Shown here: piece after piece, positions 29,381 through 37,086 of the stretch
How positions within the stretch are numbered: the first letter of the stretch is position 1
Layout of the letters: each line of letters begins with the position of its first letter
Source of the DNA: Aquibacillus kalidii
Lineage (GTDB): Bacteria > Bacillota > Bacilli > Bacillales > Amphibacillaceae
Length of the DNA stretch: 64,000 nucleotides
Assembly (NCBI RefSeq): GCF_014280935.1
Contig: NZ_JACLZI010000066.1
Coordinates: 62,001-126,000, forward strand
Direction of reading: 5' to 3'
Position numbers and translations under genes: made by a program
The notes under the pieces: model-generated
The model's input: the letters and a program-made list of their open reading frames with translations, nothing else
Told to the model about the DNA's origin: nothing
The model's database searches: none

Positions 29381-29854
29381 GTGATTTATTTGCGAAGGGT
29401 AACTAATTGTATTTTAAAACACGATAATCATATCCTAATGTTACAAAAACCAAAACGTGGTTGGTATTCCGTTCCGGGTGGAAAAATGGAAACAGGTGAG
29501 TCTATTAAGGAAACCACGGTACGAGAATTTTATGAAGAAACTGGTTTGAAACTAATTGAACCAGAACTTAGAAGTACATTTACTTTTGTTGTAGAAGAAA
29601 ATGAGGCAGTTCAACAAGAATGGATGTTGTTTACTTTCTATTGTGAAAACTATGAAGGTGAGCTAGTAGAGCATTGTGATGAAGGTGTTCTAGAGTGGGT
29701 CCCGGTTGGTGAGGTATTGAGTAAACCGATGGCGGAAGGGGATTTGTCTATTTATAAGCATATTCTCTCGAGAGATGACCTTATATACGGAACCTTTACT
29801 TACACGCCGGAATATCAATTAATTAAGAGTAGAATCGACCCGTCTAATACATAA
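29381..29854 (+). CDS. Nudix hydrolase (YvcI-like)
   Basis: A 157-residue Nudix protein. The Nudix box GGKMETGESIKETTVREFYEETGL holds the REFYEE core with the Mg-binding glutamates. The start RVTNCIL and the LQKPKRGWYSVPGGK stretch match YvcI, the first gene of this operon in B. subtilis. Substrate not known from sequence; related enzymes act on nucleoside triphosphates or capped RNA. GTG 29381 is listed; TTG 29390 is an alternative, and neither has a strong binding site. Confidence 0.88.
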   Translation: MIYLRRVTNCILKHDNHILMLQKPKRGWYSVPGGKMETGESIKETTVREFYEETGLKLIEPELRSTFTFVVEENEAVQQEWMLFTFYCENYEGELVEHCDEGVLEWVPVGEVLSKPMAEGDLSIYKHILSRDDLIYGTFTYTPEYQLIKSRIDPSNT

Positions 29855-29964
29855 CGGATTGAACACTAGATGCAAAATAAATCTAGAACCATTTTACAGT
29901 TATTTGAGTAAGTTATTTCATGACCTGTGTAGCGAACAAGTCTGAATAAAGGAGAGAGGTCGTC

Positions 29965-30849
29965 ATGGCAGTCAATGAACAAGAAACGAAGCTAGTCATT
30001 ATTACAGGTATGTCAGGAGCAGGAAAAACCGTGGCAGTTCAAAGCTTTGAAGATTTGGGCTATTATTGTGTGGATAATTTACCGCCAGCTCTACTTCCTA
30101 AATTCTTAGATTTAATGCGAGATGCTACCAATGATATCCAAAAGGTCGCACTTGTTATGGATTTAAGGGGCAGGGAGTTTTTTGACACTTTATTTGAAGC
30201 ATTAGACAAACTAGGAAAAGAAGATTGGCTGGAAGAACATATCTTATTCCTAGATGCTAGTGACAAATCATTAGTTTCTCGTTATAAGGAAACCAGAAGA
30301 TCTCATCCCCTTGCTCTTGATAGCTTGCCGCATGATGGGATTAAGCAAGAACGAAAAATTTTAGATGAATTAAGAGGACGAGCACAGAATATAATTAATA
30401 CAACCGATTTAAAACCGAAGGAACTACGAGAAAAAATTGTTAGCAAGTATGGGGAAAAGGAACAAGAGATTTTCTCTGTTCATACACTTTCTTTTGGGTT
30501 TAAATACGGTTTACCAATCGATGCTGACCTAGTATTTGATGTTCGCTTTTTACCAAATCCACACTATGTCGAGCACATGCGTCCTTTAACAGGTCTAAAC
30601 TCGGACGTGTCATCCTATGTTTTCAAATGGTCTGACACACAAACGTTTATGGAGAAGGTTACCGACCTCTTGCAATTTATGCTACCACAGTACAAAAAAG
30701 AGGGGAAAAGCCAACTAGTGATCGCGATTGGTTGTACCGGTGGACAGCACCGTTCTGTCGCCATTGCCGAGCACTTAGCAAAGCATTTTTCTACTAACTA
30801 TGTCACTCATGTCAGTCACCGTGATATAGACAAGAGAAAGGGACATTAA
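29965..30849 (+). CDS. rapZ: RNase adapter/nucleotide-binding protein RapZ (YvcJ)
   Basis: A 294-residue P-loop protein with Walker A GMSGAGKT at 15-22 and the conserved C-terminal half of the family ([20 protein letters not shown], then [19 protein letters not shown]). E. coli RapZ senses GlcN6P and guides RNase E on GlmZ sRNA. In Bacilli YvcJ binds nucleotides and has been linked to competence, and no GlmZ system exists there. Start ATG 29965 follows AAAGGAGAGAGG. yvcK begins two bases after its stop. Confidence 0.94.
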   Translation: MAVNEQETKLVIITGMSGAGKTVAVQSFEDLGYYCVDNLPPALLPKFLDLMRDATNDIQKVALVMDLRGREFFDTLFEALDKLGKEDWLEEHILFLDASDKSLVSRYKETRRSHPLALDSLPHDGIKQERKILDELRGRAQNIINTTDLKPKELREKIVSKYGEKEQEIFSVHTLSFGFKYGLPIDADLVFDVRFLPNPHYVEHMRPLTGLNSDVSSYVFKWSDTQTFMEKVTDLLQFMLPQYKKEGKSQLVIAIGCTGGQHRSVAIAEHLAKHFSTNYVTHVSHRDIDKRKGH

Positions 30850-30851
30850 GT

Positions 30852-31805
30852 ATGAGTTTAAATCAAGGTCGTGACGTAGTCGTCATAGGTGGTGGTACAG
30901 GAATGCCTGTTCTACTCCGTGGTCTTCGGGACTTTCCCATTGATTTATCAGCTATTGTTACAGTGGCAGATGATGGGGGAAGTTCAGGACGACTACGATC
31001 AGAAATGGCAATGCCAGCTCCCGGTGACATTAGAAATGTTATTGCAGCACTTTCAGACGTCGAGCCGATGTTGATGAATTTATTCCAGCATCGTTTTAAA
31101 CAAGGGAATGGATTGTCTGGACATTCCATGGGTAATTTACTATTAGCAGCTATGACATCCGTTACAGGTGACTTCTACAACGGAATTAAGGAAATCTCAC
31201 GCGTTTTAAATGTAAAAGGGAAGATATACCCTATCGCTAATCAAAACATGTTTCTGCATGCTGAAATGGCAGATGGCGAAATCATATCAGGAGAATCAAA
31301 CATCCCACTGGCTAATAAGAAAATTAAGCGCGTTTTTCTAAAACCAGAGCCAGTGCTACCATTACCTGAAGCTATTAGTGCAATTGAAAATGCTGACTTG
31401 GTTGTGATTGCACCTGGAAGTCTTTATACGAGTACACTTCCAAATCTAATTTTACCGCAAATTGGAGATGCATTAAGACATGCCAAGGGTAAGGTTGTTT
31501 ATGTTTGTAATGTGATGACTCAAGAAGGTGAGACGACAGGATATTCGGCTGCTGACCATGTCCAGGCAATAACGAACCATGTTGGTGAAGGGTGTATCCA
31601 TTCGATTATTGTTCATAACAAACCAATCCATGGGCCTGTTCGAAAGCTATATGCGGAAGAAAATGCAGAGCCAGTTATTTACGATACCGATCGTTTAATC
31701 GATATGGGCTTGGAAATAATTGAGGCTGACATCATAGACCACAGTAAACAAATGCTACGCCATGATACTGACAAGATAGCTAAGTTACTGTTCTCTTTGT
31801 TATGA
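30852..31805 (+). CDS. yvcK: Gluconeogenesis factor YvcK (CofD-like)
   Basis: A 317-residue CofD-superfamily protein with [14 protein letters not shown] at its N-terminus, [12 protein letters not shown] near residue 40 and [13 protein letters not shown] near 195. B. subtilis YvcK (MgfK) binds UDP-GlcNAc/UDP-sugars and is needed for growth and shape on gluconeogenic carbon sources through PBP1 positioning. The downstream crh and upstream hprK/cggR systems make a carbon-flux link natural. Tightly packed between rapZ and whiA. Confidence 0.95.
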   Translation: MSLNQGRDVVVIGGGTGMPVLLRGLRDFPIDLSAIVTVADDGGSSGRLRSEMAMPAPGDIRNVIAALSDVEPMLMNLFQHRFKQGNGLSGHSMGNLLLAAMTSVTGDFYNGIKEISRVLNVKGKIYPIANQNMFLHAEMADGEIISGESNIPLANKKIKRVFLKPEPVLPLPEAISAIENADLVVIAPGSLYTSTLPNLILPQIGDALRHAKGKVVYVCNVMTQEGETTGYSAADHVQAITNHVGEGCIHSIIVHNKPIHGPVRKLYAEENAEPVIYDTDRLIDMGLEIIEADIIDHSKQMLRHDTDKIAKLLFSLL

Positions 31806-31836
31806 CAACTCATGGTTTCACGGGGAGGTGAGAAAG

Positions 31837-32784
31837 TTGTCATTTGCTTCAGATATTAAGAAAGAGTTAACACAAATTGAAAACGAGCCGTGCTGCATCC
31901 AATCTGAATTGGCAGCTTTAATCCGAATGAATGGAGCGATCTCGCTTTCGAGGCAAGAGTATATACTAGATGTACAAACAGAAAATGCAGCTATTGCTAG
32001 AAGGATTTATACGTTAATTAAATCCCTATATTCTTACCCAGTTGAACTTTTAGTTCGTAAAAAAATGAAATTAAAGAAAAACAATGTATATATCGTACGA
32101 ATGAATGAAGGAGTTAAACAAATTTTATTAGACTTCGGAATTTTAGAAGAACCATTTCGTTTAATTAGAACGATTTCGACAAAGTATATGAAAAAAACAT
32201 GTTGTCGTCGTGCCTATTTACGAGGTGCATTTTTAGCAGGTGGTTCAGTAAATAATCCTGAAACTTCTTCCTATCACCTAGAAATTTATAATTTCTATGA
32301 AGAGCATAATGATGCATTATGCGATTTATTAAATGACTTCGGATTACATGCAAGAAAATTAGAAAGAAAAAAAGGTTTTATTGCCTATATAAAAGAAGCA
32401 GAAAAAATAACAGAGTTCCTAAATTATATTGGGGCACACAAAGCACTCTTGAAGTTTGAAGATGTCCGGATTGTTCGTGATATGAGAAATTCAGTAAATC
32501 GGTTAGTGAACTGTGAAACAGCTAATCTGAACAAGACGATTGGTGCCGCATTCCGTCAAGTAGAAAATATTCGCTTTATTGACCGAACGGTTGGTCTTGA
32601 AGCGTTACCAGATAAATTACAAGAGATTGCCAAGCTTCGAGTCGAACATCAGGATGTTTCTCTAAAGGAACTAGGGGAACTGGTTTCAACAGGGAAAATA
32701 AGTAAGTCAGGAATAAATCATCGCTTAAGAAAAATTGATGAGTTTGCAGAACGTTTAAAAAATGGTGATTTAATAAGTAAATAG
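31837..32784 (+). CDS. whiA: DNA-binding protein WhiA
   Basis: WhiA joins an N-terminal LAGLIDADG-homing-endonuclease-like domain to a C-terminal helix-turn-helix. In B. subtilis it affects division and chromosome segregation. TTG 31837 is chosen: GGGGAGG ends nine bases upstream, and the product begins [11 protein letters not shown] as in the family; a GTG at 31828 touches the binding site. The 315 residues include the [18 protein letters not shown] motif near 125 and a C-terminal HTH ([26 protein letters not shown]). Confidence 0.95.
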   Translation: MSFASDIKKELTQIENEPCCIQSELAALIRMNGAISLSRQEYILDVQTENAAIARRIYTLIKSLYSYPVELLVRKKMKLKKNNVYIVRMNEGVKQILLDFGILEEPFRLIRTISTKYMKKTCCRRAYLRGAFLAGGSVNNPETSSYHLEIYNFYEEHNDALCDLLNDFGLHARKLERKKGFIAYIKEAEKITEFLNYIGAHKALLKFEDVRIVRDMRNSVNRLVNCETANLNKTIGAAFRQVENIRFIDRTVGLEALPDKLQEIAKLRVEHQDVSLKELGELVSTGKISKSGINHRLRKIDEFAERLKNGDLISK

Positions 32785-32818
32785 TGTCACAAACTATATA
32801 TACGGTATTTCTTTTGCG

Positions 32819-32827
32819 TGATATAAT
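32819..32827 (+). promoter_or_regulatory. Extended -10 promoter candidate for crh
   Basis: TGATATAAT (TG-N-TATAAT) lies 35 bases past whiA and 92 bases before crh; no convincing -35 element is seen. Confidence 0.45.
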
Positions 32828-32837
32828 TGTAAAAAAG

Positions 32838-32870
32838 CTCTCTTATCTTTGTATAAGAGAGTCTTTATCG
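32838..32870 (+). terminator. Hairpin between whiA and crh
   Basis: CTCTCTTAT (32838-32846) pairs perfectly with ATAAGAGAG (32853-32861), followed by TCTTTAT. It may end the yvcI-whiA transcript or attenuate crh expression. Confidence 0.6.
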
Positions 32871-32878
32871 ATATTATG

Positions 32879-32892
32879 TGATAGCGCTTTCT
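32879..32892 (+). promoter_or_regulatory. cre-like site upstream of crh
   Basis: TGATAGCGCTTTCT resembles the CcpA operator TGWAANCGNTNWCA, differing at two positions. It lies 27 bases upstream of the crh start, inside the likely transcript. Confidence 0.4.
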
Positions 32893-32918
32893 TGTTAATG
32901 CAGAGAGGAGAGGTTACT

Positions 32919-33173
32919 TTGGTAGAAAAGTTAGTTGTTGTAGAGCTTTTATCAGGTTTACAAGCACGACCTGCTGCAGAATTCGTTCGTAGAGCTAATG
33001 GATTTACATCCGAATTGTTTATCGAAAAAGGGGAAAAGCGGGTAAATGCTAAAAGTATTATGGGGCTTATGAGCTTGGCGATTGCAAGTGGAGATCAAAT
33101 TAAGCTGATTGCTGACGGAAGTGATGATCAAATAGCAATAGATGAACTAACCGAATTTGTTTCAAACGAATAA
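32919..33173 (+). CDS. crh: Catabolite repression HPr-like protein Crh
   Basis: An 84-residue HPr paralogue. Where HPr has the PTS-active His15, this protein reads GLQARPAA with Gln, so it cannot carry PTS phosphate. The HprK target Ser46 remains in KSIMGLMSL. P-Ser-Crh is a second corepressor of CcpA in Bacilli. The start is TTG 32919 behind GAGGAGAGG; the longer open frame has no binding site and overlaps the hairpin. HprK and HPr are encoded in the same window. Confidence 0.95.
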   Translation: MVEKLVVVELLSGLQARPAAEFVRRANGFTSELFIEKGEKRVNAKSIMGLMSLAIASGDQIKLIADGSDDQIAIDELTEFVSNE

Positions 33174-33176
33174 TAA

Positions 33177-33212
33177 GAAAAACCCTTCCAATATGGAAGG
33201 GTTTTGTTATTC
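33177..33212. terminator. Bidirectional terminator between crh and clpP
   Basis: AACCCTTCC (33181-33189) and GGAAGGGTT (33195-33203) flank a short loop, with T-rich runs on both strands. Confidence 0.92.
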
Positions 33213-33242
33213 AGTCTTTCAATCGGAAAAAATGGCTACTTA

Positions 33243-33830
33243 TTAGTCAGCCTTTTTCTCCATTACCTTGTCGATTAAACCATACTCTGCTGCTCTAGCA
33301 GCCGTCATGAAGTTATCACGTTCTGTATCGCGCTCGATAACTTCTAGCGGTTGACCTGTGCGTTCAGACAGGATTGAGTTCAATTTGCCACGCATTTCAA
33401 TGATTCGGTTAGCATGGATTTGGATGTCCGTTGCTTGACCTTGTGTACCACCTAATGGTTGGTGAATCATTACTTCACTGTTTGGAAGAGCATAACGTTT
33501 TCCTGGCTCACCAGCAGCAAGTAAGAATGCTCCCATAGAAGCAGCCATACCGATACAAATTGTAGATACATTTGGCTTAATAAACTGCATTGTATCATAA
33601 ATCGCCATACCAGCTGTAATAGAACCACCTGGTGAGTTGATGTATAAAGAAATATCTTTATCCGGATCTTCTGCAGCTAGGAAAAGTAATTGCGATACAA
33701 TGCTGTTAGCAACATTATCATCTATTCCGCTTCCTAACATAATAATTCTGTCTTTTAACAACCTTGAGTAAATATCGTATGCACGTTCTCCTCGGTTTGT
33801 TTGTTCAATAACTGTAGGTATTAAGTTCAT
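33243..33830 (-). CDS. clpP: ATP-dependent Clp protease proteolytic subunit
   Basis: ClpP forms the tetradecameric serine protease core that works with ClpX, ClpC and ClpE. ATG 33830 is chosen because AAGGAGG precedes it and the product begins [28 protein letters not shown] as in the family; the longer open frame runs into the promoter. In the 195-residue protein the catalytic Ser is in [11 protein letters not shown] and the His in MIHQPLGG, with the Asp in [10 protein letters not shown]. It is a monocistronic unit under a CtsR-type operator. Confidence 0.97.
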   Translation of the reverse strand: MNLIPTVIEQTNRGERAYDIYSRLLKDRIIMLGSGIDDNVANSIVSQLLFLAAEDPDKDISLYINSPGGSITAGMAIYDTMQFIKPNVSTICIGMAASMGAFLLAAGEPGKRYALPNSEVMIHQPLGGTQGQATDIQIHANRIIEMRGKLNSILSERTGQPLEVIERDTERDNFMTAARAAEYGLIDKVMEKKAD

Positions 33831-33891
33831 TGGATGTTCCTCCTTTTTCTTGGTTATATCATGTAATTTAATTGATTGACTAACTACGTAT

Positions 33892-33920
33892 ATCTTACCT
33901 AATTGGTCAATAAAGGTCAA
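33892..33920 (-). promoter_or_regulatory. SigmaA promoter of clpP
   Basis: On the minus strand TTGACC (33915-33920) and TAAGAT (33892-33897) are separated by exactly 17 bp. Confidence 0.8.
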
Positions 33921-33921
33921 A
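33905..33921 (+). promoter_or_regulatory. CtsR operator over the clpP promoter
   Basis: GGTCAAT-AAA-GGTCAAA is a direct heptad repeat matching the CtsR consensus RGTCAAANANRGTCAAA with one mismatch. It overlaps the -35 element and spacer of the clpP promoter, which suits repression. Confidence 0.85.
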
Positions 33922-34177
33922 CAATATGATGGTTAAATCGTAAATCGTTTATGTATGTATAGCTCTTTTGAACTTTGACCTTTTTACTAATTACATCCTT
34001 CCCTTTTTCAGTATAAATAAACCCAGTCGAAATGAAAACTTATCCGGTTTATCGTATATACCATTATATGGTGAGTTATCGTTATTTATCATAAAAAACT
34101 TGAGATTAGTGGGATAAAAGGTTTAAGAAAAAATTGTTGAAACGGTGGAGGTATTTAAGTTGGAAGTGTTATAGCGG

Positions 34178-34590
34178 AACGAATTGTATTGGATAGAGCA
34201 GATAATTCCGTTTGGAGTAAAATACCGCAACGAATGGTTAGGAATAGAGCAGATAATTTTGTTTGGAGTAAAATACCGCAACGAATGGTTAGGAATAGAG
34301 CAGATAATTTCGTTTGGAGTAAAATACCGCAACGAATGGTTAGGAATAGAGCAGATAATTTCGTTTGGAATAAAATACCGCAACGAATAGTAAGGAATAG
34401 AGCAGATAATTTCGTTTAGAGTAAAATACCGCAACGAATGGTAAGGAATAGAGCAGATAATTTCGTTTAGAGTAAAATACCGTAACGAATGGTAAGGAAT
34501 AGAGCAGATAATTTTGTTTGGAGTAAAATACCGTAACGAACCAGAAGGAATAGAGCGGATATTTTCACACGGAGACGAAAAAGCGCAATA
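34178..34590. repeat. 51-bp tandem repeat array (about eight units)
   Basis: AACGAA-anchored units begin at 34178, 34229, 34280, 34331, 34382, 34433, 34484 and 34535, an exact 51-bp period, with a degraded tail. Internal units are nearly identical (AGGAATAGAGCAGATAATTT, CGTTTGGAGTAAAATACCGC). Each can pair TTCGTT with AACGAA across a 16-base loop. Because 51 is divisible by three, long open frames appear on both strands; none has a ribosome binding site. Confidence 0.93.
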
Positions 34591-34617
34591 AAGGAGTTTA
34601 AAATTTAAGCAAAACAT

Positions 34618-34650
34618 AAAGGACAAGGGATAAAACCCTTGTCCTTTATG
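34618..34650 (-). terminator. Intrinsic terminator downstream of tRNA-Arg
   Basis: AAAGGACAAGGG (34618-34629) pairs perfectly with CCCTTGTCCTTT (34636-34647). It lies 18 bases past the tRNA 3' end on the minus strand, where TTTATGTTTT follows. Confidence 0.85.
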
Positions 34651-34667
34651 ATAAATAAATAGTGTAG

Positions 34668-34740
34668 TGCGCCCGGAGGGATTCGAACCCCCGACACATG
34701 GTACCGGAAACCAATGCTCTATCCCCTGAGCTACGGGCGC
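34668..34740 (-). tRNA. tRNA-Arg (anticodon CCG)
   Basis: The minus strand folds as a full 73-base cloverleaf. The acceptor is GCGCCCG/CGGGCGC with discriminator A, the D arm is GCTC-AGGGGATA-GAGC, the anticodon loop is TTCCGGT giving CCG, and the T arm is GGGGG-TTCGAAT-CCCTC. CCA is not encoded. The tRNA reads CGG arginine codons. Confidence 0.96.
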
Positions 34741-34920
34741 ATATTTTCATGGTAATAAATTAGACACAAAGATTATTATAACCTATCTAGCAGTTAATTT
34801 CAATGTGAAATTAACTGCTCCGAAACAACTTAATATTTAGAAATATTATTTTATATCAATTGAATATTTAAATCAAAATAGCAGAAATATAAGGAAACAT
34901 GATTTTTGGAGGGGTGAGGT

Positions 34921-35481
34921 ATGGACTTTCAGCAGTACAGAAATGAAATAATGAAAACAAGTGATCAGTTATCTAGCCTAATGAGTTCCTTTTGGAAGAA
35001 CTATTCAGGCTTTGGAACATGGCAGTTTTGGGTAGTTATATCTCTATTAATTATCCCGCTTGTTTTACTTTATATTAAGATAGATCGAAGTAGAATTTTT
35101 GAATTATTTGTTTTTGGATATACGGTACACATTTTATGGTCGTATGTAGATATTATTTTGGAACGGTATAACTATATGATACATCCTTACTCGTTAACCC
35201 CGATATTACCGTATGCTTTAAATATAACTACATCGGTATTGCCGGTCGGATTTATTCTGCTTTATCAGTATTGTACAAACAATAATAAAAACTTCTATAT
35301 CTATACAGTGATACTAAGTGGAATCTTTTCTTTTCTATTTGCTAGCATAGAAATGTATATAGGGCTTCTCGAGGTTAGAAAAGGATTTAATTTAATTTGT
35401 GTTTTTGGAATTGATGTTGGAATTACAGTTATTGCCTATTGGTTCACGCATTTATGTCATAAACTCAAATCTAATAGTTGA
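34921..35481 (+). CDS. CBO0543-type multi-pass membrane protein
   Basis: A 186-residue protein with an N-terminal soluble helix, then about five hydrophobic spans. The FWKNYSGFGTWQFWVV entry, the IDRSRIFELFVFGYTVHILWSYVD stretch and overall length resemble the CBO0543 family common in spore-forming Firmicutes; this is from memory. Function unknown. ATG 34921 follows GGAGGGGTGAGGT. It stands alone between the tRNA and an orphan gene. Confidence 0.7.
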   Translation: MDFQQYRNEIMKTSDQLSSLMSSFWKNYSGFGTWQFWVVISLLIIPLVLLYIKIDRSRIFELFVFGYTVHILWSYVDIILERYNYMIHPYSLTPILPYALNITTSVLPVGFILLYQYCTNNNKNFYIYTVILSGIFSFLFASIEMYIGLLEVRKGFNLICVFGIDVGITVIAYWFTHLCHKLKSNS

Positions 35482-35508
35482 GCATCCTATCATGGGTGCT
35501 TTTTTTTG
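35481..35508 (+). terminator. Intrinsic terminator after the membrane protein gene
   Basis: AGCATCC pairs with GGGTGCT (one U-G) across a six-base loop and is followed by seven to eight T residues, starting at the stop codon. Confidence 0.85.
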
Positions 35509-35616
35509 CTGAATTCCTAATCAGGATTGATTGGCCCGTTCTACTTAAAAGTAGATTATTAGTCCATGCTATTGCCAATTTAGTTCATACCATATTATAA
35601 GAAAGGTGTGGATAGA

Positions 35617-35853
35617 ATGAAGTATTGGGAAGATGAAGGTTTTCATATATCGATATATGATGGGATAATAATAGAGGAATTAGCAGGATCATCAACCTTT
35701 TCGGTAGGAAAAACCCAAGTGAAACAGCTATATACCAATGAAAAGAACAATAACCTTGCTTATATATCTGGTAATAATAATTGTATTAACTTTAACCCGA
35801 AAAAGTCACCGATATTAGACAAAGATTTAAAGGATTCTATACTGTATAAATAG
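35617..35853 (+). CDS. Small protein of unknown function
   Basis: A 78-residue frame starting at ATG 35617, eight bases after AAAGGTG; an in-frame GTG at 35608 overlaps that site. The protein begins MKYWEDEGFHISIYDG, has no membrane segment, and is Asn/Lys-rich at its C-terminal half (NEKNNNLAYISGNNNCINF). I recognise no family. The binding site and good codon frame support a real gene; the alternative is a chance frame. Confidence 0.5.
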   Translation: MKYWEDEGFHISIYDGIIIEELAGSSTFSVGKTQVKQLYTNEKNNNLAYISGNNNCINFNPKKSPILDKDLKDSILYK

Positions 35854-35882
35854 GTCCCGATATGTGGGCTGCTCCATCTAAA

Positions 35883-35911
35883 AGCCAGAAGTCTTCTTGT
35901 GACTTCTGGCT
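35883..35911 (-). terminator. Intrinsic terminator of the kinase-like gene
   Basis: AGCCAGAAGTC and GACTTCTGGCT form a perfect 11-bp stem that overlaps the stop codon of the minus-strand gene; TTTTAG follows on that strand. Confidence 0.85.
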
Positions 35912-36554
35912 AAGCTACATGGTCGTTATTACTATTTTTACGGGTGGTGAGTAGGTGCAATAGGTTCCGTTTGTACAGATAGGCAATCATATTCAGTACT
36001 TTCAATGGAATCTTTTTTGGGAATAACTCACGGTTATAGAAGGAGTAGAAAGCTTGTTTTAAATCACTCCATTGTTGACACTGTTTTGTCTGCCTAAACC
36101 TTGCAACATCCACTAATTTAATATCTCCTTTATCGGTTAAAAGGATGTTTCGTAGATGAATATCTGAAGGGTTAAGTCCTCGTTGCTTTGCTAGATGTAA
36201 AGCACTATCAACTTCTTTAATATGTTCATCCTTTATTGGGATCCCACTCGCCAAACAATCGAATAGTGTATTGCCCGCGATATAATCAATTAGTAAAAAA
36301 TTTTCTCCATACTCGTAAAGAGTTGGGTAATAGTTTATTCCTAAGAGGATTTTGTATATTTCAGCTTCCTCACGTGCTACCTCAATGAATTCAGGTAAAA
36401 AAACTTTTAGTACCTGATTGGTTTCATTCACTCTAAATGCTGCTGCACTTCTGCCAGTACCAATGTAAGTTAAATGTTCGCTATGCTTTTTTACAATTAC
36501 ACCTTGCTTTGTGTTACCCATAACAACGGAATTCACAAGATCAATCGTCTTCAT
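35910..36554 (-). CDS. Protein kinase-like protein (YrzF-like)
   Basis: A 214-residue compact kinase-fold protein similar to B. subtilis YrzF. Visible motifs are a glycine-rich loop GTGRSAAAF near residue 32, the ATP lysine in VLKVFLPE, the catalytic loop reading NPSDIHLRNILL (D and N present, in place of HRD), and KLVDVARF in place of DFG. The conserved Asp of the last motif is kept. It may phosphorylate a protein or small molecule. ATG 36554 follows AAAGGAGC. Single-gene unit. Confidence 0.78.
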   Translation of the reverse strand: MKTIDLVNSVVMGNTKQGVIVKKHSEHLTYIGTGRSAAAFRVNETNQVLKVFLPEFIEVAREEAEIYKILLGINYYPTLYEYGENFLLIDYIAGNTLFDCLASGIPIKDEHIKEVDSALHLAKQRGLNPSDIHLRNILLTDKGDIKLVDVARFRQTKQCQQWSDLKQAFYSFYNRELFPKKIPLKVLNMIAYLYKRNLLHLLTTRKNSNNDHVA

Positions 36555-36732
36555 TAATAGAAAGCTCCTTTCTGTAATAGGAGTTCTGAGATTCAGGTAA
36601 CAGGCTTTTAAGGAAAAGATAAAAAAAGTAGTTTTTTATGAGATGAGTTAGTATTTCTAATTATCGTATGTCCTTTATAAGGAAATGGTCAAGAAAAATG
36701 TTTAGATTGTATTAAGTTCTATCGTGATCTTA

Positions 36733-36761
36733 TTGACACTAATCTATTCCCATGCTAGACT
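36733..36761 (+). promoter_or_regulatory. SigmaA promoter of the S-box metX-hom operon
   Basis: TTGACA (36733-36738) and TAGACT (36756-36761) are 17 bp apart, with an extended TG-N before the -10. Confidence 0.75.
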
Positions 36762-36818
36762 GCTTTTAGCAGAATAATGTGAAAACTATAAATGCGCAAC
36801 TAAAATATTTGAATAGTT

Positions 36819-36930
36819 CTTATCTAGAGAGGTGGAGGGACTGGCCCTACGAAGCCTCGGCAACCATTAAGTTTCTTGTAACTTAACAAGGTGCCAATTC
36901 CTGCTGAGCAATATTTGCTTGGAAGATAAG
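36819..36930 (+). promoter_or_regulatory. SAM-I (S-box) riboswitch aptamer
   Basis: P1 is CTTATC/GATAAG. Between its arms come the class hallmarks in order: AGAGAGGTGGAGGGACTGGCCC, CGAAGCCTCGGCAACC, AAGGTGCCAATTCCTGC and a final hairpin before GGAAGATAAGAGA. These are the conserved S-box core. SAM binding is expected to switch the operon off. Confidence 0.97.
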
Positions 36931-36948
36931 AGAGAAATAGGATTTTAG

Positions 36949-36981
36949 AAGTCTCTCTATCTATATGGGGAGGCTTTTTTT
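36949..36981 (+). terminator. S-box expression platform terminator
   Basis: AGTCTCTC pairs with GGGAGGCT, followed by seven T residues. The same TCTCTCT can pair with AGAGAGA just after P1 (from 36929) to form the antiterminator. Confidence 0.88.
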
Positions 36982-37086
36982 GTTATGCAAAACTTAGGGG
37001 CAGCCATATGGCGAAAAGAGGCTTTTTATGTCTGCTCTTCTAAAAAGCAAAAGTGGGGATGGATAAGAGGAAGGTGGAGATTTCCT

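Noticed and set aside
34178-34590. Possible CRISPR array
   Set aside because: Units are contiguous 51-mers with no unique spacers, and no cas genes are present.
34123-34626. A 167-residue minus-strand open frame (and two plus-strand frames) made of 17-residue repeats
   Set aside because: They arise because the 51-bp repeat period is divisible by three and the unit lacks stops. There is no ribosome binding site, and parallel frames are open on both strands.
36985-37086. N-terminal extension of MetX from ATG 36985
   Set aside because: It begins just after the riboswitch terminator, has no binding site and adds 34 residues foreign to the family; ATG 37087 has a good site.
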